Shown here: positions 40,900 through 50,020 of the stretch, piece by piece
Position numbering within the stretch: the stretch's first letter is position 1
Layout of the letters: each line of letters begins with the position of its first letter
Source: Nocardioides aromaticivorans
Lineage (GTDB): Bacteria; Actinomycetota; Actinomycetes; Propionibacteriales; Nocardioidaceae
Length of the DNA: 64,000 bases
Reading direction: 5' to 3'
Assembly: GCF_013408525.1 (NCBI RefSeq)
Contig: NZ_JACBZM010000001.1
Location: 3,224,001 to 3,288,000 of the forward strand
Notes under the pieces: generated by a model
What the model saw: the letters and a program-made list of their open reading frames with translations, nothing else
The model's database searches: none
Told to the model about the DNA's origin: nothing
Translations under genes and position numbers: made by a program

Positions 40900-42352
40900 C
40901 GCCTGCCGCCTTCTCCAGCGCCGCGAGCTCGTCGTCGAGGAAGGTCAGCAGTCGCTGCAGGTGCGGGACCGTACGACGGCAGCCCGTCAGTCCGAAGCCC
41001 ATGTTGCCGGCGTAGGAGGTGCAGGTGATGTTGAGCGCCATGCCGTTGATCGGGATCGAGACGGGGTAGTTGCCGACGAGCTGCGCGCCGTTCCAGTAGT
41101 GGGGGACGCGCGGCCCGGGGACGTTGCTGATGATCAGGTTGAACGGCGGGCGCACCATGCCCTGCATGCCCAGCGCCGGGATCACGATCGACGGGGCCAT
41201 GCCGATCGCGCTCATCGCGACGATCTGGGTCGGCGTCATCGACGACAGCGCCTCCTTGCCGTCCTTCATCGACCGGCTGATCGTGCGGAGGCGGTCGGCC
41301 GGGTCGGCCATGTCGGTGGCGAGGCGCACCATGACCGAGCCGATGGCGTTGCCGCCGGCGGACGAGGCGGTGCCGGCCTGCTTGGCGTTGAGCCCGACCG
41401 GGACCATCGACACCAGCGAGCGGTCCGGCAGCGCGTCGAGCTCGGCCAGGTAGGTCCGCATCGCGCCGCTGCACATCGCGAGCACGACGTCGTTGATCGT
41501 CGTACCGGTGGACTTGCCGACGGCGCGCATCCGCTCCACCGGCCAATCCTGGGCGGCGAAGCGGCGGGCGCCGGTGATCGACTGGTTGAAGATGGTGCGC
41601 GGTGCCGCCAGCGACACCGCGGAGGTCTCGTTGCGCAGGCCCTTGCGCAGCGTCTTGACCAGCGCGACCGGCATGCCGGCGGCCTCGGCGCTGATGCTCA
41701 TCGCGCCGCGCAGCACGTCGGCGGGCAGGTCGGCCAGCGTCTTCGCAGCGGTCGTGGCCGCGTCGACGGCCGCGGCCGGCAGCGACTCGGCGGTCTCCTC
41801 CGGCTTCCGGCGCCGCGAGGCCCCCTCGGCGAACGGGGCGGGCATGTTGCGGCGGTCCTCGTCGGGCGACAGGACGCTCGCCATCAGCCGCATCGCGGAG
41901 ATCCCGTCGACCAGCGCGTGGTGGAGCTTGGTGTACATCGCGACCCGGCCGTCGGCCAGGCCCTCGATCACGTGCGTCTCCCACAGCGGGCGCTCCCACG
42001 CGAGCCGCGTCGAGTGCAGCCGGCCCACCAGCTCGAGCAGCTCGCGCACGCGACCGGGCTGGGGGAGCGCGCTGTGCCGCACGTGGTGCTCGATGTCGAA
42101 CTGCTCGTCGTCGCGCCAGACGAGGGTGCCGCCGGTCTTGACCGAGCGGTGGGGGTGCTTGAGGAAGAGCGGCGCGATCCGCTCCGTGTCGCGCATCGAC
42201 TCGAACATCTCCCGGACGTAGCCCGGACCGGCGTCGGCCGGCGGCTCGAAGAGCTGGAGCCCGCCGACGTGCATCGGCTGGTTGCGGTTCTCCGAGAGCA
42301 GGAAGGCGGCCGAGGTCGGGTCGATCGGGCGGAATCCGGGAACAGAAACCAC
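40892..42352 (-). CDS. Wax ester synthase/diacylglycerol acyltransferase
   Basis: WS/DGAT-family acyltransferase that makes triacylglycerol or wax esters for storage lipid at the membrane. 486 residues, typical length. Catalytic HHALVDG at about residue 140 is intact; other family marks are PMHVGGLQLFEPP near the N-terminus, PLWETHVIEGL (about 116), the FNLIISNVPGP stretch (about 408) and NITCTSYAGNMGFGLTGC near the end. The GTG at 42352 has AAGGAG upstream. Actinobacteria usually hold several paralogues; this one stands alone. Confidence 0.93.
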   Translation of the reverse strand: MVSVPGFRPIDPTSAAFLLSENRNQPMHVGGLQLFEPPADAGPGYVREMFESMRDTERIAPLFLKHPHRSVKTGGTLVWRDDEQFDIEHHVRHSALPQPGRVRELLELVGRLHSTRLAWERPLWETHVIEGLADGRVAMYTKLHHALVDGISAMRLMASVLSPDEDRRNMPAPFAEGASRRRKPEETAESLPAAAVDAATTAAKTLADLPADVLRGAMSISAEAAGMPVALVKTLRKGLRNETSAVSLAAPRTIFNQSITGARRFAAQDWPVERMRAVGKSTGTTINDVVLAMCSGAMRTYLAELDALPDRSLVSMVPVGLNAKQAGTASSAGGNAIGSVMVRLATDMADPADRLRTISRSMKDGKEALSSMTPTQIVAMSAIGMAPSIVIPALGMQGMVRPPFNLIISNVPGPRVPHYWNGAQLVGNYPVSIPINGMALNITCTSYAGNMGFGLTGCRRTVPHLQRLLTFLDDELAALEKAAGVS

Positions 42353-42453
42353 GGGGGTCTCCTTTCGTCGCAGGCCCTGATCCTTGCGCGTCGTGACCCC
42401 GGTCACAACCGGGTCCCGCGTTTCGGTTGGCCGGGATCGGTTAGGACTCGGAC

Positions 42454-43989
42454 GTGAACCACTTCTCCACCCCGGCCGGCTGGTACGCCGACGGCGACGG
42501 CTGGGAGCGCCGCTGGGACGGCTCCAGCTGGACCGACGAGCGACGCCGGAAGAACGAGCCGACCCAGATCCGGGAGACGCCGGCCACCGCCCCCGAGGAG
42601 ACCGTGGCCCCGGCCGAGCCGCCCGCTCCCGCCGCACCGGCCCCGCAGGCCGCCCCCCAGGGGCCGCCGCCGACCGCGCCGCCCGGGGCGCCGCCGGGCT
42701 ACGGCCACATCCCGTCGCTGCCCTCGCCGTCGTCCCCGTCGTCCCCGTCGAGCTGGGGTACGCCGCCGCAGGGCCCGCCCCCCGGTGGACGGCGCACGAG
42801 GCGGCTGGGGCTGTGGATCACGCTGGTCGTCGTACTCCTGGTCGTGGTGGGCACCGGCATCACCCTCGCGGTGCTGCAGCCGTGGGACGGCGGTGGCGGC
42901 TCCGCCGACGACCCGAACGACCCCGACCAGCCGGCCAAGGCTGCGATCCAGGGCGACATCAACGGCGACGGCTACGGCGACGCCCGCTACTACTTCTACC
43001 TCGACTACGACAAGGTGACGAAGGTCGAGCAGATCAGCAACGGCAACGGCTTCACCCCCGAGGAGACGCCGGTCGAGCCGTCCAGCGAGCCGGAGGAGCT
43101 CTACTTCGACTGGGACGGCGACGGCGTCAACGAGCAGCTGGAGTGGCAGTTCGTGGCGTCCGGCAAGCAGGTCACGCTCACCTCGACCGACGACGAGTTC
43201 CCCGACGACCAGTCGTTCACCCTGTCGCTGTCGTCGCTCAAGGAGTTCGGCGACCCGGAGGTCCAGGTCGTCAGCGGCGACTTCGACGGCGACGGCGACC
43301 AGGACCTGGCCGTCGCGAGCCCCAACGACCGCAACGTCGACATCTCCGTGCTGGCCAACGACGGCACGGGCACCTTCGCCGACCCGGCCCTGTGGCTCTC
43401 GCTGCCCAACGCCGTGATGGACGTCCTGCGGCTCTACCCCGGCGACTTCGACAAGGACGGCGACACGGACCTGTGGGCCCAGCTGCCGTCGGAGCGGCTC
43501 GACGACGAGGACTACGACGGCTACTACTCCGGCGACCGCGGCTACGCCCTGCTGACCTCCACCGGCTCGAAGCTCGAGGCCGGCGCGGTCGGCTCCACCG
43601 GGAAGTACTTCCAGGCCCTGCTCGTCGGCGACGTCATCGGCGACGGCACGGCCAGCCTCGTCGGCATCGACACCAACTCGGTCGACGGGACCATCGAGGT
43701 CAAGGCCTACGACGTCTCCAGCGGCACCATCCAGGAGGTCAAGGGCTTCACCGGGACCTCGAAGATCGGCTCCCGCAACCTCCAGGGCGCCACCCTCAGC
43801 GATGTCGACGGCGACGGCAAGGCCGACGTCGTGTTCGTGGTGAAGGGCTTCACGGAGTCGAAGTTCTCCGGCGTGCAGGTGATGACGTCGACCGGAGCGG
43901 TCTTCGAGTCCGCACTGGTGTGGGCCGAGACGCCGACCTGCCAGGACGACGACTGCCGCATCGAGTTCATCGGCACCTCGCGCTACTGA
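42454..43989 (+). CDS. DUF2510 membrane protein with FG-GAP/VCBS-like external repeats
   Basis: 511 residues. The N-terminal PAGWYADGDGWERRWDGSSW is the DUF2510 motif, followed by a Pro-rich cytosolic region, one membrane segment (LGLWITLVVVLLVVVGTGIT, about 112-131) and an external C-terminal part with at least three Ca-binding-like loops (DFDGDGDQDLA, DFDKDGDTDLW, DVDGDGKADVV), the hallmark of FG-GAP/VCBS beta-propeller repeats. An earlier related loop is DINGDGYGDARYY. Two Cys near the end (ETPTCQDDDCRIEF) probably form a disulphide. Function unknown; surface binding is likely. Confidence 0.8.
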   Translation: MNHFSTPAGWYADGDGWERRWDGSSWTDERRRKNEPTQIRETPATAPEETVAPAEPPAPAAPAPQAAPQGPPPTAPPGAPPGYGHIPSLPSPSSPSSPSSWGTPPQGPPPGGRRTRRLGLWITLVVVLLVVVGTGITLAVLQPWDGGGGSADDPNDPDQPAKAAIQGDINGDGYGDARYYFYLDYDKVTKVEQISNGNGFTPEETPVEPSSEPEELYFDWDGDGVNEQLEWQFVASGKQVTLTSTDDEFPDDQSFTLSLSSLKEFGDPEVQVVSGDFDGDGDQDLAVASPNDRNVDISVLANDGTGTFADPALWLSLPNAVMDVLRLYPGDFDKDGDTDLWAQLPSERLDDEDYDGYYSGDRGYALLTSTGSKLEAGAVGSTGKYFQALLVGDVIGDGTASLVGIDTNSVDGTIEVKAYDVSSGTIQEVKGFTGTSKIGSRNLQGATLSDVDGDGKADVVFVVKGFTESKFSGVQVMTSTGAVFESALVWAETPTCQDDDCRIEFIGTSRY

Positions 43990-43996
43990 CGCAGGC

Positions 43997-45130
43997 TCAG
44001 CCGTCGAGCTCCTCGCGGAGCTCGGTCACGACGGAGTCGACGACGGCGACCAGGTCGTTGCCGGTGCGCTCGGCCACGGCGCGCTGGCGGACGTACGACG
44101 GTCCGCGCGCCGGGATCTCGAGCACGGAGGCCAGCTCGGCCTCGCAGCCCAGGCGCTCCGCGGTCGGCTGCAGCTGCTCGACCAGGTCGGCGAGGTCGTC
44201 GGTGACGAGCCGCTCGTTGGACTTCGCGTCGAGGATCACGATCGCGTCGACGCCGTACCGGGCGGCGCGCCACTTGTTCTCCTGCACGTGCCACGGCGGC
44301 ATCGTGGGGAGCTCCTCGCCGGCGGCCGCGCGGCCGTCGAGCCAGATGACCAGGCAGTGCATGAGGGCGACCAGCGCGGCCATGTCGGACAGGGTCGAGA
44401 CGCCGTCGCAGATCCGGTTCTCGAGGGTGCCGTGCTTGACGGCGGGGCGCAGGTCCCAGCGGATCTCGCTGAGCTCGTCGATCACGCCGGTGGTGATCTG
44501 GTCGTGCGCGAACGCCTCGAACTCCTCCCACCGCTGGAACTGGAAGGGCAGGCCGGCGGTCGGCAGCTGCTGGAACATCAGCGCGCGGTTGGAGGCGTAG
44601 CCGGTGTCCACCCCCATCCAGATCGGCGACGAGGCCGAGAGCGCCTGGAGGTGCGGGTAGTAGGTCAGCAGGGCCGAGAGCACCGGCAGCACGCGGTCCC
44701 TCTCGGGCAGCCCGACGTGGACGTGCACGCCCCAGATGAGCATCTGCCGGCCCCACCACTGGGTGCGGTTGATGAGCTCCTCGTAGCGGTGGCCCTCGGT
44801 CAGCTGCTGGCCGGTCCAGTCGGCGAAGGGGTGCGTGCCGGCGCCGTACAGGTCGAGGTCGAGGTCGTCGGCGGCGGCGGTGACGTACTGCAGGGTGTTG
44901 CGCAGGTCGGCCATCGCGTCGCCGACCGTGGGGCACACGCCGGTCACGACCTCGACGGTGTTCTTCAGCAGCTCCTTGTGCAGCTTGCCGGGGTCGGGCA
45001 TCCGCGGCTTGGCCCGCGCGAACAGGTGGGCGGCGTCGTTGCGGAGGTCGCGGGTACGGCGGTCGACCAGCGCGAACTCCCACTCCACCCCCAGTGTCGG
45101 CTCGGCCGAGCCGTGGAAGTCGATGCGCAC
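43997..45130 (-). CDS. YbdK-type carboxylate-amine/glutamate-cysteine ligase
   Basis: 377 residues of the GCS2/YbdK family, ATP-dependent ligases that join an amino acid or amine to a carboxylate. Signatures: LGVEWEFALVDRRT (about 13-26), GTHPFADWTGQQLTEGHRYE (about 98-117), WGVHVHVGLPERD (about 132-144) and RWDLRPAVKHGTLENRICDG (about 223-242). Glutamate-cysteine ligase activity is weak in characterised members, and actinobacteria use mycothiol rather than glutathione, so the true substrates may differ. Start GTG 45130: TACGCT (45142-45137) lies 6 nt upstream, a leaderless start. Convergent with the FG-GAP gene. Confidence 0.9.
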   Translation of the reverse strand: MRIDFHGSAEPTLGVEWEFALVDRRTRDLRNDAAHLFARAKPRMPDPGKLHKELLKNTVEVVTGVCPTVGDAMADLRNTLQYVTAAADDLDLDLYGAGTHPFADWTGQQLTEGHRYEELINRTQWWGRQMLIWGVHVHVGLPERDRVLPVLSALLTYYPHLQALSASSPIWMGVDTGYASNRALMFQQLPTAGLPFQFQRWEEFEAFAHDQITTGVIDELSEIRWDLRPAVKHGTLENRICDGVSTLSDMAALVALMHCLVIWLDGRAAAGEELPTMPPWHVQENKWRAARYGVDAIVILDAKSNERLVTDDLADLVEQLQPTAERLGCEAELASVLEIPARGPSYVRQRAVAERTGNDLVAVVDSVVTELREELDG

Positions 45131-45204
45131 ACGACAAGCGTAGGGGTAGCCGAGCCGCGTGGCGGTGCCCGCGGTGCCGACGGGAAACCTGTCAGCATGA
45201 GTGG

Positions 45205-46542
45205 ATGGACGACCTGCGGACCCTCCACCGCACGCTCGACCTTTGCCTGAAGGTCGGGGAGGTGCTGCTCTCCTCGGGGGCGGGCGCCCCCGACGTGGTG
45301 GCGACGATGCGCGCGCTCGCCCGTGCGCTCGGGGTGCGCCACACGCAGGTCGACGTCACCTTCACCTCGCTGGCGATGAGCGTCCAGCAGGGCCTGGACG
45401 AGCCGCCGGTGGTGCAGCTGCGCGCGGTCACCCAGCGCGACATCGACTACGAGGACCTCACCCGCGTCGACCACCTCGTGCGGGCGGTCGTGGCGGGGGA
45501 GGTCGACCTCGAGGGGGCTCGCACCGAGCTCGCCGCGATCGTGTCCTCGGGCCACGCCCGTCCCCGCTGGATGGCCACGCTCGGGGTGGGCCTGATGTGC
45601 GGCGGCGTCGGCCTCCAGCTCGGGGGCAACGCGGTCGTGGTGCTGGTCGCGATGCTCGCGGCCGTGTGCATCGACCGGCTGCAGCTGCTGATGACCCGCC
45701 GCCGGCTGCCCGGCTTCTACCAGCAGGTCGCGGGCGGCGTCGTCGCCACGATCCTCGCCGCCCTCGGCACCCGCCTCGCCGAGCCGTGGGTGCACCTCAA
45801 CGCCTCGCTCGTCGTGACCGCCAACATCGTCATGCTCCTCGCCGGCATCGGGTTCGTGGGCGCCATCCAGGACGCCCTGTCCGGCTTCTTCGTCACCGGC
45901 GGCGCCCGCGTCCTCGAGGCCGTGCTCGCCACCGCCGGCATCATCGCCGGGGTCAGCGGCGGGCTGTCGCTGTGCGCCCGGATCGGGCTGGAGATCCCGC
46001 GCCTGGCCCTCCCGCGCTTCGACCTGGTCAGCGTGACCTCCGCGGCCGTCGGTGGAGGCGTGGCCGCGGCGGCGTTCGCCTTCGCCTGCTACGCCCCGCT
46101 GCGCACCCTCGTGCCCGTGGGCGTGCTCGGCGGCGCCGCGATCGCGGCCACGGAGCTGATCTCCGAGGCCGGCTTCGGCCGCCCCTGGGCGGTCGGCGTG
46201 GCGGCGTTCTTCATCGGGCTGTTCGGCTACACCGTCGGCCGCCGGTTCCGGGTGCCGCCGCTCGTGGTCGTGGTCTCGGCCGTCGTACCCCTGCTGCCGG
46301 GGTTGTCGATCTACCGCGGCCTCTTCCTGCTCTCCGAGGAGAGCGGCCAGCAGGTCGCGCAGGGCCTGCTCGCGATGGTCACCGCCGCATCGGTCGCGAT
46401 CGCGCTCGCCTCCGGCGTCATCCTCGGTGAGTACGTCGCCCAGCCGGTCATGCGCGAGGCCCGACGGGTCGAGGCGCGGCTCGCCGGGCCGCGCCTGGTG
46501 GGGGTCACCCGGGTCGCGCGACGCCGCCGGTCACGAGGGTGA
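45205..46542 (+). CDS. Threonine/serine exporter ThrE-family protein
   Basis: 445 residues fusing the two ThrE domains: an N-terminal part (DLCLKVGEVLLSSGAGAPDV, about 10-29) leading into five segments, and a C-terminal part with five more (GVLGGAAIAATELISEAGFG at about 310, FRVPPLVVVVSAVVPLLPG, SIYRGLFLL). In Corynebacterium ThrE exports L-threonine and L-serine using the proton gradient. The basic tail (VARRRRSRG) is cytosolic. The ATG at 45205 lacks a clear ribosome site; a 5' extension in the same frame overlaps the divergent ligase gene and is rejected. Confidence 0.9.
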   Translation: MDDLRTLHRTLDLCLKVGEVLLSSGAGAPDVVATMRALARALGVRHTQVDVTFTSLAMSVQQGLDEPPVVQLRAVTQRDIDYEDLTRVDHLVRAVVAGEVDLEGARTELAAIVSSGHARPRWMATLGVGLMCGGVGLQLGGNAVVVLVAMLAAVCIDRLQLLMTRRRLPGFYQQVAGGVVATILAALGTRLAEPWVHLNASLVVTANIVMLLAGIGFVGAIQDALSGFFVTGGARVLEAVLATAGIIAGVSGGLSLCARIGLEIPRLALPRFDLVSVTSAAVGGGVAAAAFAFACYAPLRTLVPVGVLGGAAIAATELISEAGFGRPWAVGVAAFFIGLFGYTVGRRFRVPPLVVVVSAVVPLLPGLSIYRGLFLLSEESGQQVAQGLLAMVTAASVAIALASGVILGEYVAQPVMREARRVEARLAGPRLVGVTRVARRRRSRG

Positions 46543-46608
46543 CGTTTCACGGCGCATTTCCGTGGGAGGCTGAGCCCGATCACCTCATCTCAGCACGGGA
46601 GAAACCTG

Positions 46609-46884
46609 ATGAAGAAGACCACCCTCGGCCTCGGCGCCATCGCGCTGGCTGCCGCACTCTCGCTCACCGCCTGCGGTACCGACGAGGGCAAGCTCGCCAA
46701 GGAGTACTGCGACCTGCTCAAGGACGCGACCTCCGCCGCGGACTCCGGCGACACGGCGAAGGCCGCGGAGGCCAGCAAGGCCCTCACCGACTGGCTGGAG
46801 AAGAACAAGGACGTCAAGGGCGACGAGGACGAGTTCACCGACGCCGTCAAGGACGAGTGCGGCGACATCGCCAACCTGCCCTGA
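46609..46884 (+). CDS. Small acidic lipoprotein
   Basis: 91 residues. Signal KKTTLGLGAIALAAALSLTAC with lipobox LTAC ending at about residue 22. The mature 70 residues are helical and acidic (KLAKEYCDLLKDATSAADS, ASKALTDWLEKNKDVKG), with two Cys (EYCD, DECG) that may form a disulphide. ATG preceded by GGGAGAAACC. A strong terminator hairpin follows directly. No function can be assigned. Confidence 0.8.
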   Translation: MKKTTLGLGAIALAAALSLTACGTDEGKLAKEYCDLLKDATSAADSGDTAKAAEASKALTDWLEKNKDVKGDEDEFTDAVKDECGDIANLP

Positions 46885-46898
46885 TCCCTTCAGGCTCA

Positions 46899-46930
46899 CG
46901 AGCCGGGCTCCCGCACGGGAGCCCGGCTCG
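46899..46930. terminator. Strong terminator hairpin
   Basis: CGAGCCGGGCTCCCG (46899-46913) pairs perfectly over 15 bp with 46916-46930 around a 2-nt centre. It lies 14 nt after the lipoprotein stop and 29 nt after it comes the stop of the convergent TetR gene, so it can serve both strands. Confidence 0.85.
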
Positions 46931-46959
46931 CTGCATTTCGGGGCGACGGGGCAGCCGCG

Positions 46960-47568
46960 TCAGGGGAGCGTGTCGATGATCGCGGGCAGTGCCGAGGTGA
47001 TCACCTTGACCAGGTCGTCGCGGGTCAGGCCGGCGGGGTTGTCGCACCAGGTGAGGACGAGGTCCTCGACCATCGCCTGCCAGGCGTGGATGACCAGCCG
47101 GACCGCGGGGGTGTCGGGCAGGTCGAGGGTCCCGGTGTCGACGGTGAAGAAGCGGTCGGCGAGCGCGGTGAAGGTGGTCTCGTAGATCGCCCGCAGGGCC
47201 TCGTTGCTGCCGGCGGCCGACTTGAGCAGGGACCGGTAGGCGTCCTGGTTCTCGATCACGTAGTCGACGTAGCCGGTGATCGAGCCGAGCAGCCGCTCGA
47301 GCGGCTCGCCCTCGGCCGGGGGAGCGGTACGGCGGTAGAGGTCGTCGGCGGCGTACTGCACGACCGCCTCGAGATAGCCCTGCTTGCCACCGAAGTAGTG
47401 GTAGAGCAGGCCGCGCGAGATGCCGGCCTCCTCCGCGAGGGTGTCGATCGACAGCTCCTCCAGCGACCGGTTGGTCAGCAGGCGGATGCCGAGCTCGAGG
47501 AGCTGCAGGCGCCGCTGGTCGGGCGTCAGGCGGCTCCGCGATCTCGGGGAGGGGGTGGTCGTCGTCAC
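46960..47568 (-). CDS. TetR-family transcriptional regulator
   Basis: 202 residues. N-terminal helix-turn-helix (LSIDTLAEEAGISRGLLYHY, about 39-58) and a helical ligand domain. GTG 47568 is chosen over 47577 because TAGAGT (47581-47576) ends 7 nt before it, the leaderless pattern. It is divergent from the Baeyer-Villiger monooxygenase and SDR operon, and an operator dyad covers the gap, so it most likely represses that operon and itself. The ligand is unknown. Confidence 0.9.
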   Translation of the reverse strand: MTTTTPSPRSRSRLTPDQRRLQLLELGIRLLTNRSLEELSIDTLAEEAGISRGLLYHYFGGKQGYLEAVVQYAADDLYRRTAPPAEGEPLERLLGSITGYVDYVIENQDAYRSLLKSAAGSNEALRAIYETTFTALADRFFTVDTGTLDLPDTPAVRLVIHAWQAMVEDLVLTWCDNPAGLTRDDLVKVITSALPAIIDTLP

Positions 47569-47578
47569 GCGACCCACT

Positions 47579-47599
47579 CTATTGACAGATGTTCAATAG
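47579..47599. promoter_or_regulatory. TetR operator dyad
   Basis: CTATTGA (47579-47585) and TCAATAG (47593-47599) are exact inverted arms around 7 bp, with further symmetry inside (CAGATGT). The dyad overlaps the -10 of the TetR gene (47581-47576) and lies just upstream of the -10 TAGCGT (47606-47611) of the monooxygenase gene, so one bound repressor could silence both. Confidence 0.7.
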
Positions 47600-47618
47600 T
47601 GCCAATAGCGTCGCCGCC

Positions 47619-49169
47619 ATGAGTGCAACCCCGGGTCGCAGCAATGTCGACCACCTCATCGTCGGCGCCGGCTTCGCCGGCCTCGCCGCCGCGATCAAGC
47701 TCGACGAGGCCGCGGAGCGCGACTTCGTGGTGATCGAGAAGGACAGCGACGTCGGCGGCACCTGGCACATCAACACCTATCCGGGCGCGGAGTGCGACGT
47801 CCCGAGCCAGCTCTACTCCTACTCGTTCGCGCTGAACCCGGAGTGGTCCAAGGTCTACTCGCCGCAGCAGGAGATCTGGGAGTACACCCGCAAGGTCGCC
47901 GAGGACTCCGGCACGCTCGACCGGTTCGTGTTCGACACGGCGGTCGTCGACGCACGCTGGGACGAGGACGAGCAGCGCTGGATCGTGCGCACCGAGGGCC
48001 CCGACGGCCCGAAGGAGTACGCCGCCCGCACGGTCATCTCCGGCTCGGGCGGGCTCTCCGAGCCGCGCCTGCCGGAGATCGAGGGCATCGACTCCTTCCA
48101 GGGCGAGATCTTCCACTCGGCCCGCTGGGACCACGACGTCGACCTCGCCGGCAAGCGCGTCGCCGTGATCGGCACGGGCGCATCGGCCATCCAGCTCGTG
48201 CCCGAGCTGCAGAAGGTGGTCGGCCACATGGACGTCTACCAGCGCACCCCGAACTGGGTGATCCCGCGCAACGAGCGCTCCTTCACCGGCTTCGAGAAGG
48301 CCGTGTTCAAGAACGTCCCCGGCGCCCAACGCGCCCTGCGCTCGCTCGTCTACGGCACCCTCGAGGCCCGCGTGCCGGCGTTCGCGAGGTTCCCGCAGGC
48401 CATGCGGGCGGTCGAGCTCCAGGGCAAGCGCAATATCGCCAAGGGGATCACCGACCCCGAGCTGCGCAAGAAGGTTACCCCGGACTACCGCGCCGGGTGC
48501 AAGCGGATCCTGATCTCCAACAAGTGGTACCCCGCGCTCGACGCCGACAACGTCGACCTGGTCACCGACCCGATCCAGAAGATCACCGGCGACGCGATCG
48601 TCACGGCCGACGGGGTCGAGCGGCCCATCGACGTGCTCGTGGTGGCCACCGGCTTCTACGTGACCGAGCCGCCGATCGCCCAGCACATCACCGGCCGCGG
48701 CGGCCGCACGCTGGCCGACGTCTGGGACGAGGGCGGCATGGCGGCGTACAAGGGGACGACGATCCACGGCTTCCCGAACCTGTTCCAGGTCGTCGGCCCC
48801 AACACGGCGCTCGGCCACTCCAGCATGATCTTCATCATCGAGTCGCAGGTCCGCTACGTGGTCGAGGCCGCGAAGGCGATGCGCGCCGAGGGCCTCGCCG
48901 TGGTCGAGCCGACCCAGGCCGCGCAGGACGCGTGGACCGCGGAGATCCGCCGCAAGATGAAGCCGACCGTGTGGCAGACCGGCGGCTGCGCCAGCTGGTA
49001 TCTCGACAAGTTCGGCAACAACACCACCCTCTGGCCGGGACAGACCTTCACGTTCCGCCAGCACCTGCGCTCGTTCGACATCGACAAGTACGACGTGCAG
49101 CCCGTCCAGCCCGTCCAGCCCCCGAAGTCCACGCAGTCCCCCACGTCCCAGGAGAAGGTCAGCTCGTGA
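47619..49169 (+). CDS. Baeyer-Villiger-type flavin monooxygenase
   Basis: 516 residues, class B flavin monooxygenase that inserts oxygen next to a ketone using FAD and NADPH. First Rossmann motif GAGFAGLAAA (about 14-23), GGTWHINTYPGAECD (about 46-60), BVMO fingerprint FQGEIFHSARWD (about 164-175, FxGxxxHxxxW followed by D), second Rossmann GTGASAIQLVPEL (about 187) and GPNTALGHSSMIFIIESQ (about 395). The C-terminus ends in a short VQPVQPVQPP repeat, probably disordered. TAGCGT (47606-47611) lies 7 nt before the ATG. Overlaps the SDR gene start (GTGA), suggesting the SDR makes or reduces the ketone. Confidence 0.93.
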   Translation: MSATPGRSNVDHLIVGAGFAGLAAAIKLDEAAERDFVVIEKDSDVGGTWHINTYPGAECDVPSQLYSYSFALNPEWSKVYSPQQEIWEYTRKVAEDSGTLDRFVFDTAVVDARWDEDEQRWIVRTEGPDGPKEYAARTVISGSGGLSEPRLPEIEGIDSFQGEIFHSARWDHDVDLAGKRVAVIGTGASAIQLVPELQKVVGHMDVYQRTPNWVIPRNERSFTGFEKAVFKNVPGAQRALRSLVYGTLEARVPAFARFPQAMRAVELQGKRNIAKGITDPELRKKVTPDYRAGCKRILISNKWYPALDADNVDLVTDPIQKITGDAIVTADGVERPIDVLVVATGFYVTEPPIAQHITGRGGRTLADVWDEGGMAAYKGTTIHGFPNLFQVVGPNTALGHSSMIFIIESQVRYVVEAAKAMRAEGLAVVEPTQAAQDAWTAEIRRKMKPTVWQTGGCASWYLDKFGNNTTLWPGQTFTFRQHLRSFDIDKYDVQPVQPVQPPKSTQSPTSQEKVSS

Positions 49170-50002
49170 AGAACCTCAGCAACAAGGTCGTCGTCATCAC
49201 CGGCGCCGGGTCCGGCATCGGCCGCGCGCTCGCGGTCAACCTCGCCGGCAAGGGCGCCCGGCTGGCGCTCTCCGACGTCAACGAGGAGGGCCTCGGCGAG
49301 ACCGTCGAGCTCGCGCTGAAGGCGGGCTCGCCCGACGTGCACACCGCGCGGCTCGACGTCTCCGACAAGGCCGCCTTCGCGTCGTACGCGACCGAGGTGG
49401 CCGAGCACTTCGGCCAGGTCAACGTGGTCATCAACAACGCGGGCGTCGCGCTCGCCGGTGACGCGATCGACCTCAGCTACGAGGACATGGAGTGGATCGT
49501 CGGCATCAACTTCTGGGGCGTCGTCTACGGCACCAAGGAGTTCCTGCCGCACCTGATCGCCTCCGGTGACGGCCACGTCGTCAACCTGTCGTCGCTCTTC
49601 GGCCTGCTCGCGATGCCCGGCCAGAGCGCCTACAACGCCACCAAGTTCGCGGTCCGCGGCTTCACCGAGGCGCTGCGCGAGGAGATGCTCATCGCCGGCC
49701 ACAACGTCGGCGTCACCTCGGTGCACCCCGGCGGCATCAAGACCGCCATCGCCCGCAGCGCCCGGGTCTCCGACAAGGAGGACAAGGCTGCGACGGCCAA
49801 GCTGTTCGACGAGAAGCTCGCGAAGATGACGCCCGAGCGGGCCGCCGAGATCATCGTCAAGGGCATCACGAAGAACCAGGCGCGGGTGCTCGTCGGCCTC
49901 GACGCCCACGCGCTGCACAACTTCCAGAAGTTCACGGGATCGCGCTACGAGGACATCGTCGCGGTGGTCTCGAAGCGGGTGCTCCCGACGAAGGTCGTCT
50001 GA
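49166..50002 (+). CDS. SDR-family oxidoreductase coupled to the monooxygenase
   Basis: 278 residues, classical SDR. TGAGSGIGRALA (about 12-23), NNAGVALAG (about 90), catalytic Ser in VVNLSSLFGLLA (about 135-146) and YNATKFAVRGFTEALREE (about 155-172). Asp in ALSDVNEEG after strand 2 suggests NAD preference. The start overlaps the stop of the BVMO gene by 4 nt, so both act together: an alcohol/ketone step next to ester formation, under the divergent TetR regulator. Substrate unknown; sterol-, terpene- or alkanol-type compounds are possible. Confidence 0.9.
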   Translation: MKNLSNKVVVITGAGSGIGRALAVNLAGKGARLALSDVNEEGLGETVELALKAGSPDVHTARLDVSDKAAFASYATEVAEHFGQVNVVINNAGVALAGDAIDLSYEDMEWIVGINFWGVVYGTKEFLPHLIASGDGHVVNLSSLFGLLAMPGQSAYNATKFAVRGFTEALREEMLIAGHNVGVTSVHPGGIKTAIARSARVSDKEDKAATAKLFDEKLAKMTPERAAEIIVKGITKNQARVLVGLDAHALHNFQKFTGSRYEDIVAVVSKRVLPTKVV

Positions 50003-50020
50003 CCCACTAATCTCGCCTCC